A DNA stretch of 64,000 bases, taken from contig NZ_AUBX01000009.1 in assembly GCF_000429465.1 (NCBI RefSeq), positions 372,001 through 436,000 on the forward strand, read 5' to 3'. The notes under the pieces are model-generated. The model was not told the origin of the DNA, searched no databases, and saw nothing but the letters and a program-made list of their open reading frames with translations. How positions within the stretch are numbered: the first letter of the stretch is position 1; each line of letters opens with the position of its first letter. Made by a program: the position numbers and the translations under genes. Positions 34,059-42,035 of the stretch are shown here, piece after piece. Source of the stretch: Algoriphagus vanfongensis DSM 17529. GTDB taxonomy: Bacteria > Bacteroidota > Bacteroidia > Cytophagales > Cyclobacteriaceae.

Positions 34059-34119
34059 ATTGATATATATCAATTAGATTGAAAAGAAATGGACTGGTTT
34101 TCGTACCCTTTGGTATACC
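34059..34119. promoter_or_regulatory. two perfect palindromes between divergent genes
   Basis: ATTGATATATATCAAT (34059-34074) and TGGTATACCA (34111-34120 region) are perfect palindromes in the 150-bp gap between the divergent LTA-synthase-like and DUF3253 genes. They may be operators. No regulator is adjacent, so this is only a candidate. Confidence 0.3.
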
Positions 34120-34140
34120 AGACAAAACAGAAAGTAACAC

Positions 34141-34380
34141 ATGGATATTTTAGAAGTTGCGATTTTAGAGATGTGCCGAAAGTATAAGCAGGCCAGCTTT
34201 CCTGCAGAGGAGGTCGTACAGACAATGTATCCAGAAGATTGGCAGCTTTTTCTCCCTGATACTTTGCAAAAGGCCTGGGAGATGTATTTGGAAGGTGTAT
34301 TGATTTTGACACAGAATGGAGAATCTTTGGACAAAACCTGCTTGCCTGTAGGTAGTTTTTATATTTCGAAACCAAAATAA
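34141..34380 (+). CDS. DUF3253 domain protein
   Basis: 79 residues. It matches the small winged-helix-like DUF3253 fold: LEVAILEMCRKYKQASFPAEEVVQTMYPEDWQLFLPDTLQKAW, then a basic GVLILTQNGESLD strand. Members are usually 75-100 residues and have no known function; a DNA-contacting role is plausible from the fold. It is 33 nt upstream of msrA on the same strand, so the two may be cotranscribed, hinting at an oxidative-stress context. Confidence 0.8.
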   Translation: MDILEVAILEMCRKYKQASFPAEEVVQTMYPEDWQLFLPDTLQKAWEMYLEGVLILTQNGESLDKTCLPVGSFYISKPK

Positions 34381-34413
34381 AATCCCTTTGGTTTTAGAAA
34401 AAAGCAAAGAATT

Positions 34414-34992
34414 ATGAATGAACTGAAATTGCCCACTACTGATGTAGAAATTCCAAAAGGTCAGGATGTACTTACCTTGGGAGGGGGATGTTTTTGGTGT
34501 ACAGAGGCTGTTTTTCAGAGACTAGAAGGAGTTTACAAAGTGGTTTCAGGCTATGCAGGTGGGCATGTCGCGCATCCTAGCTATCAAGAAATCGGGACAG
34601 CCACCACTGGCCATGCAGAGGTGATCCAGGTGTTTTTTGATCCAAAAATCATCACCATGGTTGAGCTATTGGAGGTATTCTGGATGACACATGATCCTAC
34701 CACGATGAACAGGCAAGGAGCAGATGTAGGCCCGCAATATCGATCCGTTATTTTTTATCATTCTGATATTCAGAAGGAAATAGCGGAGGATCTCAAAAGC
34801 AAATTAAATGAGGCGAAGGTATTCCCCAATCCAATTGTGACAGAGATCAGTCCTTTTTCAAATTTCTATCCGGCTGAAAATTATCATCAGGATTACTTCA
34901 AACTCAACGGGCATCAGCCATACTGTCAATTTGTAATCCGTCCCAAGGTGGAAAAGCTCCAGAAGCTCTTTGCAGTAAAGTTGAAAAATTAG
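34414..34992 (+). CDS. msrA: peptide-methionine (S)-S-oxide reductase
   Basis: 192 residues, normal for the family. The active site is GGGCFWCTEAVF with nucleophile Cys26 and a second Cys29. The conserved SGYAGGHVAHPSYQEI, GHAEVIQV, and HDPTTMNRQGADVGPQYRSVIFYH blocks follow. It reduces methionine S-sulfoxide in proteins using thioredoxin, repairing oxidative damage in the cytosol (no signal peptide). There is no fused MsrB domain, and no msrB lies next to it. Confidence 0.96.
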   Translation: MNELKLPTTDVEIPKGQDVLTLGGGCFWCTEAVFQRLEGVYKVVSGYAGGHVAHPSYQEIGTATTGHAEVIQVFFDPKIITMVELLEVFWMTHDPTTMNRQGADVGPQYRSVIFYHSDIQKEIAEDLKSKLNEAKVFPNPIVTEISPFSNFYPAENYHQDYFKLNGHQPYCQFVIRPKVEKLQKLFAVKLKN

Positions 34993-35112
34993 TTTTAGGC
35001 TGCTGCAATGGAGGAGAAGAAATCACAATAGATTATTCTTTTCTTCATGCTGTTTTCATTCTATTTCCCAATATTTATACAGTTTTTTAACCGTTGATCC
35101 AAAAAATCAAGA

Positions 35113-35120
35113 TATCTTTG
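35113..35120 (+). promoter_or_regulatory. candidate Bacteroidota -7 promoter element
   Basis: TATCTTTG fits TAnnTTTG, 25 nt upstream of the DUF6909 start. A TTG at 35094-35096 could serve as the -33 element, though its spacing (16 nt) is short. Confidence 0.45.
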
Positions 35121-35145
35121 CTGAATTTAACCTATTCAAAAAAGT

Positions 35146-36816
35146 ATGAAGAGAACCAGAGCACAAGAGTCAAGAGCAGCTATCGAACGCTTGTACATCA
35201 CAATGAGACACCTCTTTACAAGAGGAAGTTACAAGCCAATGGGGGTTTCAGGAGAAAGCTTGGTTCAGGCATTGAGAGTCCTGAGCCCGGAGATTTACGG
35301 TACGGTGACAGACCCGGAAAAAGTAGAGCTAGACGGACTTTTGTATGTGATGGAGAGACTTCCTCGCGGGATCGAAGAGTGCAGGTTTGTACGATTGATT
35401 AGCCGTGAAGGCTATGAAACTTCCCATCTGACAGCTTTGGTACCTGCCAAAAGAAAAAGGAACTGCTATCGACTCGATGAGCAGGTGATGTATGTGGAAA
35501 TGACCCGAGGCAGATCAGATATATATGATATTCTGACGCATTTGACTTTTCTCTATATCGAATCCAATAAGATCTACAACAACAGCACAGACCCGAAGAG
35601 TAAAATTTCACTCAATTGGACGATGCTGGAAGAGGTCGTTCAGAAGGAAGCCAAAGGACTGGAGTTTGACAGAGAAGCCGCTGCGGCATATTTGAGTCAT
35701 TTGATAGGTCGGACCTATGAAGAAACGGTCGTTGCAGTAGAGAAATTTGAGAAAAGCAGCAACTCAAACAGTCTTTTCAGTATTGTTTATCACATGGGCA
35801 AGCTGGCCCTAGAGGAATCCAAACATCATTTGGATCGTGAGATATCTTTTTCTGCTACACTTCGTGAAAGAATAGGCCATCACGTCTACGGGGAACTTTG
35901 GGCCAGAAGGATCAAGATGAACTTGCAGGAACTTGGCTTGATCAAAAGGCCAATCCATATTATATCTGCCAATCTCCATTCGGTTCTGAATACGATTTAT
36001 GCTTACCAGAAGCTGGGCTCCAGTACTTATGAAGAAATCGAGCAGGTAGCGATGGACGTATCTGTGAAAGCCAAAGGAAATCATGGGAAAGCTCTTTACG
36101 ACTACGCTTCCAAACATGGGTTTGTGGATCTACCAGATGAGTCTGGGACCAATATAGGTGCTCAAATAATCGATTCGGCCAAGTTTGAGAAAAATGAAAT
36201 CCTGCCCGGAATCGTCCTACCGGAGGCTGCCGATAAAAAACCTGTTTTCGTGGTGATGGATTATGCGTTTGGAGAGCAAGCCTACGAGTGTTTTGATGAA
36301 TTGCTAAAACCATTCAAACAGGGAGTACAACAAACCTCTCTCAATGTGGTGTCCACCTCTATTATGGGTAAAGCGGGCATTCTCTATGGAGGCAAAGGTG
36401 ATCTGATGATACCGGATGCCCACGTATTTGAAGGAACAGCAGACAATTATCCATTCAAGAACGAACTCAAAAAATCTGATTTTGAAGGCTATGGCTTGGG
36501 AGTATATTCTGGGAGTATGGTCACTGTATTAGGTACATCGCTGCAAAACCGTGATATTCTCAGTTATTTCATGGAATCCTCCTGGAATGCTATAGGCCTG
36601 GAGATGGAAGGAGCTCACTACCAGAAAGCTATCCAATCTGCCTCCAAGATCCGCAAAAGCATCCGATCCAATGTGAAAGTTCTCTATGCCTACTACGCCT
36701 CAGACAATCCATTGGAAACAGGAAGCACATTGGCTTCTGGAGCCTTAGGGATGGAAGGAGTGAGGCCTACTTACTTGATCACATATAAGATTTTAGAGAA
36801 ATTGTTTTCCAAATAA
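35146..36816 (+). CDS. DUF6909-family protein
   Basis: 556 residues, soluble, no signal. It resembles a large Bacteroidota family annotated DUF6909 (from memory). The N-terminal 280 residues are helical and charged. The C-terminal half has a Rossmann/phosphorylase-like pattern: PVFVVMDYAFGEQAYE, STSIMGKAGILYGGKGDLMIPD, GLGVYSGSMVTVLGT and GLEMEGAHY (Glu486-Met487-Glu488). The EMEGA motif is the ribose-binding signature of MTAN/PNP nucleoside phosphorylases, suggesting a nucleotide or nucleoside ligand. It is monocistronic with its own promoter-like site and terminator. Confidence 0.8.
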   Translation: MKRTRAQESRAAIERLYITMRHLFTRGSYKPMGVSGESLVQALRVLSPEIYGTVTDPEKVELDGLLYVMERLPRGIEECRFVRLISREGYETSHLTALVPAKRKRNCYRLDEQVMYVEMTRGRSDIYDILTHLTFLYIESNKIYNNSTDPKSKISLNWTMLEEVVQKEAKGLEFDREAAAAYLSHLIGRTYEETVVAVEKFEKSSNSNSLFSIVYHMGKLALEESKHHLDREISFSATLRERIGHHVYGELWARRIKMNLQELGLIKRPIHIISANLHSVLNTIYAYQKLGSSTYEEIEQVAMDVSVKAKGNHGKALYDYASKHGFVDLPDESGTNIGAQIIDSAKFEKNEILPGIVLPEAADKKPVFVVMDYAFGEQAYECFDELLKPFKQGVQQTSLNVVSTSIMGKAGILYGGKGDLMIPDAHVFEGTADNYPFKNELKKSDFEGYGLGVYSGSMVTVLGTSLQNRDILSYFMESSWNAIGLEMEGAHYQKAIQSASKIRKSIRSNVKVLYAYYASDNPLETGSTLASGALGMEGVRPTYLITYKILEKLFSK

Positions 36817-36827
36817 AACTCTCACTC

Positions 36828-36862
36828 AAAGAAGGCCAATGTTACGATTGGCCTTCTTTTTT
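36828..36862 (+). terminator. intrinsic terminator
   Basis: Stem AAGAAGGCCAAT/ATTGGCCTTCTT with a 5-nt loop and a run of T, directly after the DUF6909 gene and 16 nt before the next ATG. Confidence 0.9.
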
Positions 36863-36877
36863 CGTCTTGGGTAGGAA

Positions 36878-37228
36878 ATGAAACGTATGAACAGACTCCC
36901 TATTTTTCTTGTCTTACTTATAGCGCTGTTTTTGATCTCCTGTCAGGATGATGAAAAGCCCATCAATGCGGACCTCTATTGGGAGCAGACCGCCTGTGCA
37001 GATCCTTGGGGTGCTAACTCCAATAGTACGGAAGCTGAAATCAAAGAAGCTTTAGAAGAATATTTTGTAGAGCAGAAGCTATTCGGAGCCAGATTTGTGG
37101 CTATTGAAACAGTTTCATCGGGACCTTTTTGTGAAGCTTGTGGCTGTACAACTGGGAAAAGAATTTACGTATCGGCATCTCTTGCTGAGCAGGAGAAATT
37201 GATTCAATTAGGCTTTATCAAACTGTAA
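36878..37228 (+). CDS. CADPW-type cysteine-rich lipoprotein, paralogue 1
   Basis: 116 residues with a lipobox (FLIS-C, about residue 22; the start may instead be the Met at codon 4). The mature part contains YWEQTACADPWG, a charged helix, then CEACGCTTGKRIYVSA and a C-terminal EKLIQLGFIKL. Four Cys (one in CADPW, three in CxxCxC) are conserved in all three tandem copies and could form disulfides or a metal site. I have seen similar small Bacteroidota lipoproteins but know no function. Its stop and the next ATG are 1 nt apart. Confidence 0.8.
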   Translation: MKRMNRLPIFLVLLIALFLISCQDDEKPINADLYWEQTACADPWGANSNSTEAEIKEALEEYFVEQKLFGARFVAIETVSSGPFCEACGCTTGKRIYVSASLAEQEKLIQLGFIKL

Positions 37229-37229
37229 G

Positions 37230-37571
37230 ATGAGAAAGTATGTATTCCTGACTTTTTATCTAAGCCTGATGATGATTGTATTTGCATGCCAGCAGGATAA
37301 AGACCCCGTTCTTGCAGACTTTTATTGGAATCAGACGGGCTGTGCAGATCCATGGGATGTCCAAGGGTCTGATTCTTCGGATTTGAAACAATCGGTGGAT
37401 TCCTACCTCAGAAAACAAGGAGTTCTCAGCGCTAGGGTAGTTTCTGTTCTAAATGACGGGGTCGGGGAGGGTTGCTATGCCTGTCATTGCAAAACGGGAA
37501 TGAGGATTTACGTTTCGGCACCTTTATCTGAAAAAGAGAAATTGATCGAGTTGGGCTTTATCGAGAAATAA
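37230..37571 (+). CDS. CADPW-type cysteine-rich lipoprotein, paralogue 2
   Basis: 113 residues with a lipobox (IVFA-C, about residue 20). It shares YWNQTGCADPWD, CYACHCKTGMRIYVSA and EKLIELGFIEK with its two neighbours but differs elsewhere, so the triplication is not recent. In this copy the CxxCxC motif includes a His (CYACHC), which would strengthen a metal site. It is translationally close-packed between paralogues 1 and 3. Probably anchored in a membrane facing the periplasm. Confidence 0.8.
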   Translation: MRKYVFLTFYLSLMMIVFACQQDKDPVLADFYWNQTGCADPWDVQGSDSSDLKQSVDSYLRKQGVLSARVVSVLNDGVGEGCYACHCKTGMRIYVSAPLSEKEKLIELGFIEK

Positions 37572-37572
37572 G

Positions 37573-37917
37573 ATGAAAAATAAAATACATCTATTTTTGA
37601 TGCTGGGTTTGCTGCTGCTCAGCTTTGCATGCCAAGAGGAGGAAAACCCAGATCCACTGGTTTATTGGGAGCAGACAGGCTGCGCTGATCCATGGCAAAC
37701 TGGCCCCTTGGAAACTGAAGAAAAACTAATAAAGGCAGTAGAATCTTATCTTAAAGATAAGAATGTGAAAAATGCCAGAGTTACTTCAATTTTTCATGAC
37801 GGAAGGGAGGGAGTATGTCTAGCTTGTACTTGCACGACCGGGAATAGAATCTATATAGCAGCTCCTCAAAATCAGAAAGAAAGGCTATTAAATCTGGGCT
37901 TCCAGTCCATCGACTGA
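37573..37917 (+). CDS. CADPW-type cysteine-rich lipoprotein, paralogue 3
   Basis: 114 residues with a lipobox (LSFA-C, about residue 18). The common elements are YWEQTGCADPWQ, CLACTCTTGNRIYIAA and a C-terminal ERLLNLGFQS. The middle helix (KAVESYLKDKNVKNARV) is the same predicted unit as in copies 1 and 2. The array ends here; the next gene converges with a 1-nt gap, so there is no room for an intrinsic terminator between them. Confidence 0.8.
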   Translation: MKNKIHLFLMLGLLLLSFACQEEENPDPLVYWEQTGCADPWQTGPLETEEKLIKAVESYLKDKNVKNARVTSIFHDGREGVCLACTCTTGNRIYIAAPQNQKERLLNLGFQSID

Positions 37918-37918
37918 A

Positions 37919-38368
37919 CTATTCTTTTTCGATCCGGGTAGAGTGAAGCATATCTAGTCTCCAACCCTTGGAAGTCTTGATAGCAGTGGCAGATTCCAGC
38001 CATTCGATTTCCCGAATCACTTGCCCATCTCTGGTGATAGTTGCATAGTTGTGATAGGCGACCCAAGCTCGATTCCCATCGATTTTGGTGCTGATAAACT
38101 CAAATCGGTTCGTGCGAGTTGGCCTGTTTTCATTCTGTTTGGCTTTGGCAAAATAGTCCTGTATGATTTTCATGTCCCAAACTTCTCCCTGCTCCAAAAG
38201 CAAGAAGTCCTCGGTATAAAAGTCAAAAATTCTATCAGAATCAAATTCAGAAAATAAGTGATCAAAAGAGCCTTGGATCAGATCCTGAACTGCTTTTTCA
38301 TCAGATTTTTCCTGGGCAAATCCAGAGAAAGAAACGAGTAAAAGAAAGCTAAGGAGAAGAGATTTCAT
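37919..38368 (-). CDS. secreted NTF2-like (SnoaL/DUF4440-type) protein
   Basis: 149 residues from the Met at 38368, giving a clean signal peptide (SFSGFA-Q, about residue 19). The mature domain is an NTF2-like cone: helices with DRIFDFYTEDFLLLEQGEVWD, then long strands (TRTNRFEFISTKIDGNRAWVAYHNYATIT, GWRLDMLHSTRI). Such proteins are ligand-binding or small enzymes, often on secreted single domains in Bacteroidota. No active residue is assigned. It is convergent with the CADPW lipoprotein array. Confidence 0.8.
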   Translation of the reverse strand: MKSLLLSFLLLVSFSGFAQEKSDEKAVQDLIQGSFDHLFSEFDSDRIFDFYTEDFLLLEQGEVWDMKIIQDYFAKAKQNENRPTRTNRFEFISTKIDGNRAWVAYHNYATITRDGQVIREIEWLESATAIKTSKGWRLDMLHSTRIEKE

Positions 38369-38522
38369 AGGTGTCAATTTGGGTTAAAAAAACGCATGGC
38401 ATAAAGATACATCATACTTCTTTTTTGTAAGCCACTTAAATCTGCATGGATTCGGATCGAATAGATTGCCTTTCCTCTGTAGAAGTGTTTAGCATTGGAG
38501 GATAATTCGACTCACTGCTTCA

Positions 38523-38571
38523 GTTCGTGTCTTCATGAACCAGAATTCAAAAGTCCCGTGGAGACACGGGA
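38523..38571. repeat. diverged GTTCGTGTC...GAAC repeat unit
   Basis: GTTCGTGTCTTCATGAAC (38523-38540) followed 13 nt later by the hairpin TCCCGTGGAGACACGGGA (38554-38571). It is a distant member of the family at 16918 and 17411-17560, including the GGAGACAC part. Confidence 0.5.
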
Positions 38572-38594
38572 TTTGGCGGTGGTATCGAAGGATA

Positions 38595-38630
38595 GAAAAA
38601 CAAAACGCATGGTATAAAGATACCATGCGT
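38595..38630 (-). terminator. intrinsic terminator
   Basis: Minus-strand stem ACGCATGGTA/TACCATGCGT with a 6-nt loop, then TTTTGTTTTT. It lies 7 nt downstream of the AbgB-like gene. A partial direct copy of the ACGCATGG...ATAAAGATAC sequence occurs at 38391-38411. Confidence 0.85.
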
Positions 38631-38637
38631 CATGTGC

Positions 38638-40083
38638 TTATTGCAAATTGGATTTCAACGGCGGAGGACCATCAGGAATCATTCCTTCATAGACATAATC
38701 TCCCAAGTGCTCCTTAAAATCAGCCTTGACAGCTTCCACCAATTCAGGGTCTTGGAAGAGATCCACCATCGTCATGGAAAGAGCTTTCGCAGCGTAAGCC
38801 ATTCCTTTATGTCCAATGGACATACCACCGGCAGCCACTACCGCCCAAGAATGCCAAGGGGTGCCATTTGGAGCTGTTGTAGCAGAAAGCCGGATCGTTG
38901 GAACTACATAGCTCACATCACCCACATCAGTACTGCCTCCCATGCTATGCTCGGCAGTTTCTTCCATAGGTTCGATCACTGATACCAAACCTATTTGAGG
39001 CTTTTCTGTCGCCTCTTGGATTTTTTTGGCGAATTCCTGCTCTTCTTCAGTGTATGAGATCGCTCCAAGTGTTTCCAGGTTTTTTTGCAAAGCGGCAGAA
39101 CCTGTTCTGTTGACCAAAACTTCGTGAATTCCAGAAATCAAACTCACCTTGTAATCGACATTGGCCAAAATTGCGGCACCTTCTGCCATGGCCTGCACTC
39201 GTTCATAAACAGGCATCAAACCATCACGACTACTATCCCTGACACGTACCCAGATTCGGCTATAGTCCGGCACGACATTGACCACTTGTCCCGCATCTTG
39301 GATATGGTAGTGAATTCTCACTGTAGGCTTGATATGCTCTCTGTAATAGTTGATCCCATTAGAATACAATTCCAAGGCATCAGAGGCACTTCTCCCATTC
39401 CAAGGATCTCCAGAGGCATGAGCGGCCTGACCGAAGAACTCCACTTGAAAATCAACCAAAGCAAGCCCTTTTTGGACTGCGGCCTTGGTCTCGGCAGCCG
39501 GATGCCAATCCATCACCACATCCACGTCCTCAAAAAGCCCCGCACGGATCATCCAAAGCTTGCCAAAAAACTTCTCTTCAGCCGGTGTTCCATAAAATCG
39601 TATTGTTCCTTGAATCTCGCCTTTATCAATCAAATCTTTGATCGCCGCTGCAGCTCCCAGGGAAGCTACTCCGAAGAGATTGTGTCCGCAGCCATGACCG
39701 GGAGCGCCTTCGTGGAGTGGACTTTTATAAGGGACTTTGTTTTGGGAAAGTCCGGGCAAAGCATCGAACTCACCCAAAATTCCAATGATTGGCTTGCCTG
39801 ATCCGTACTCTGCGACAAAGGCCGTAGGGATCTCACCGACACCTCGGGTCACTTTGAAGCCCAAGGATTCTGCATAGTCTGACAAGGCAGCCGCAGATTG
39901 TGTTTCTTGGAATGCGATTTCTTCAAAGGACCAAATCTGATCACTGAGATTGGTGAGATCGGAAAAACGGGCGTCAACTGAAGCTTGTACCGATTCTTTC
40001 AGCGCATTCGTTTGTCCATAGAGAGGTAATTGCAATCCCAAGCCGATTGCTAGTCCCAAAACAGGGAGTAAGGTTTTTTTCAT
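38638..40083 (-). CDS. M20 family AbgB-like amidohydrolase, exported
   Basis: 481 residues from the ATG at 40083, which gives a signal peptide (LPLYG-Q); the frame to 40155 adds 24 residues that are not signal-like. The M20D/AbgB pattern is present: ILGEFDALPGLSQ, GAPGHGCGHNLFG, GTPAEEKFFGKLWM, DWHPAAETKA, and a lid domain with FFGQAAHASGDPWNGRSA. AbgB cleaves p-aminobenzoyl-glutamate in E. coli; here the secreted location suggests extracellular acyl-glutamate or peptide turnover. It lies 65 nt downstream of the gamma-glutamyltransferase gene, so the two may act in sequence on glutamyl compounds. Confidence 0.9.
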   Translation of the reverse strand: MKKTLLPVLGLAIGLGLQLPLYGQTNALKESVQASVDARFSDLTNLSDQIWSFEEIAFQETQSAAALSDYAESLGFKVTRGVGEIPTAFVAEYGSGKPIIGILGEFDALPGLSQNKVPYKSPLHEGAPGHGCGHNLFGVASLGAAAAIKDLIDKGEIQGTIRFYGTPAEEKFFGKLWMIRAGLFEDVDVVMDWHPAAETKAAVQKGLALVDFQVEFFGQAAHASGDPWNGRSASDALELYSNGINYYREHIKPTVRIHYHIQDAGQVVNVVPDYSRIWVRVRDSSRDGLMPVYERVQAMAEGAAILANVDYKVSLISGIHEVLVNRTGSAALQKNLETLGAISYTEEEQEFAKKIQEATEKPQIGLVSVIEPMEETAEHSMGGSTDVGDVSYVVPTIRLSATTAPNGTPWHSWAVVAAGGMSIGHKGMAYAAKALSMTMVDLFQDPELVEAVKADFKEHLGDYVYEGMIPDGPPPLKSNLQ

Positions 40084-40148
40084 GATTGTTTGGTTGATGG
40101 TATTTAGTTGTGACAAAAAGGTGATTTTGGGCTTTGTGTAATGACCTT

Positions 40149-42017
40149 TTACCAAGCGATGCCATAATCGTCTCCATAGTCACTAGATCCGCCCCAGAAA
40201 CTTCCATGTTTCCAGTCAAACCAAATAGCATTGAGCGGACCAGAGGTCTTGTTCCAAAGCTCTATTTTATAGCCTCTTTGAGACAGTTCCTTGCTGATCC
40301 AAGAAGGCGTGTCTTCTCTTAAAACTATCGCACCCGGTCGAATCTCATGATCCCCAAAGGAGCTTTGCATCTGGTAGGAATTGAAATTGGCGGCTTCGGT
40401 AGCTTCCTGCACATCCATGCCGAATTCCACAATATTCAGAAATAGTTGAAGTAAATTCTGATCCTGAGAGTCCCCACCTTGCACAGCAAAGGCAAGTAAG
40501 GGTTTGCCGTCTTTCAAAGCTAAACTAGGTGTCAATGTAACTCTAGGTCTTTTTCCAGGTTCTGGTAGATTGTATGGATTTAGATTCTCATCCAACACAA
40601 AACTCTGCATTCGCTGAGAAAGCCCAACTCCAGTATTCCCAGCTACGACTGCAGGTATCCAACCCCCACTAGGAGTGACCGAGACCACCCAACCTTCCGC
40701 ATCTGCAGTTTCCACAGAGGTAGTTCCACTTTGGAAGTCTTGAATAAATTGCGGATCTAGTTCCTGATTGAAATCATCAACGCTAAGTGCCGCAATCTCT
40801 TGTTGGTTCTTTTTCAAAAGGTCCAAATAGGGATTGGTGCCATTTTGATATGGATAAGGATCACCGGCTCCAATTTTCGGATCGTTGGATTCTTGAATCA
40901 ATTTGGCTCTTTCTTTTGCATATTCTTTAGAAAGCAATCCTTCCATCGGCGAATCCACAAATGCCGGATCTCCGTAATAGAAATCTCGATCTGCAAAGGC
41001 CAAGCTCATTGCCTGATATACGGTATGGATGTAGTTGGCCGAATTATATCCCATTGACTTGAGGTCAAAGTTTTCCAAAATATTCAAAGACTGAAGCAAG
41101 GCTGGTCCCTGAGTCCATTCTTGGAGTTTATAGACATCGATTCCTTTGTAGTTGACATGAAGAGGCTCTTCGATTTTCACAGACCAATTCGCCAAGTCAG
41201 CTTCTGTGAAAAGTCCTCCTTGCTCTCTCGTTCCTCGTACGATTTCTTTAGCAATATCTCCTTTATAAAAGCGATCATAAGCGGCGTAAATAGCCTCTTT
41301 TCTAGATTTCCCAGCTGCCAAAGCTTCTCTTTCCGCCTCAACCAACTTAGAAAGTGTTTGGTACAAATCCTCTTGAACGAAAATTTCTCCTACTTCAGGT
41401 GCTTCTCTTTCTTCTCCCAAATGGGGTAGAAAGATCTTTTTGGAATAAGGCCATCCCTTGATCCTAGCTTTTTGAGCTTCGATAGCATTGGCTGTTTGCG
41501 CTTCGATGGGGTAACCTTTTGCAAGATCCATGGACGGCTTGAGGATTTGCTCCAAACTCATAGTGCCATACTCTGCCAGCATGGTCATTATCCCTCCTGG
41601 AGTTCCCGGAGTAGTAGCAGCAAGCGTTCCGTATTGGGGAGGATAGTCCATTCCCTCAGACTTATAGAAGTCGACAGTAGCACCAGTTGGAGCATATCCC
41701 AAGGCATTGATAGCGATGACTTTTTTGGTATGGGGATTATAGATCAAAGCCTGAGTTTCTCCTCCCCAAGACAATACGTCCCACATAGTGCTGGTAGCTG
41801 CTATCATGGCACAGGCTGCATCTACGGCATTTCCTCCCTGCTGAAAAATCGAAGCACCGGCAGTAGCCCCAAGAGGCTTTCCGGTGATGGCCACCCAATT
41901 TTTTCCATGGAGGATAGGTTTATTATTGGGGGTAGTACCCACACCTAAACCGGGAAGTCCCTGTCCAGAAGCGGAGAATGAGCAGATAAAAATTGCAAAG
42001 GCGTAAAGTTTCTTCAT
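40149..42017 (-). CDS. gamma-glutamyltransferase-family protein
   Basis: 622 residues with a signal peptide (SASG-Q, about residue 19). N-terminal ALASQAGxxxL-like helix (GATAGASIFQQGGNAVDAACA), long central subunit, then the autoprocessing site SGTTSVETADAEG with nucleophile Thr432, followed by the small subunit (GNTGVGLSQRMQ, GKRPRVTLTPSL). It is a secreted Ntn hydrolase that probably transfers or hydrolyses gamma-glutamyl groups (glutathione or gamma-glutamyl peptides). It lies 18 nt downstream of a CarboxypepD_reg-like gene and upstream of the AbgB-like amidohydrolase. Confidence 0.9.
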   Translation of the reverse strand: MKKLYAFAIFICSFSASGQGLPGLGVGTTPNNKPILHGKNWVAITGKPLGATAGASIFQQGGNAVDAACAMIAATSTMWDVLSWGGETQALIYNPHTKKVIAINALGYAPTGATVDFYKSEGMDYPPQYGTLAATTPGTPGGIMTMLAEYGTMSLEQILKPSMDLAKGYPIEAQTANAIEAQKARIKGWPYSKKIFLPHLGEEREAPEVGEIFVQEDLYQTLSKLVEAEREALAAGKSRKEAIYAAYDRFYKGDIAKEIVRGTREQGGLFTEADLANWSVKIEEPLHVNYKGIDVYKLQEWTQGPALLQSLNILENFDLKSMGYNSANYIHTVYQAMSLAFADRDFYYGDPAFVDSPMEGLLSKEYAKERAKLIQESNDPKIGAGDPYPYQNGTNPYLDLLKKNQQEIAALSVDDFNQELDPQFIQDFQSGTTSVETADAEGWVVSVTPSGGWIPAVVAGNTGVGLSQRMQSFVLDENLNPYNLPEPGKRPRVTLTPSLALKDGKPLLAFAVQGGDSQDQNLLQLFLNIVEFGMDVQEATEAANFNSYQMQSSFGDHEIRPGAIVLREDTPSWISKELSQRGYKIELWNKTSGPLNAIWFDWKHGSFWGGSSDYGDDYGIAW

Positions 42018-42035
42018 AGGGTGACTGTATGGTGG

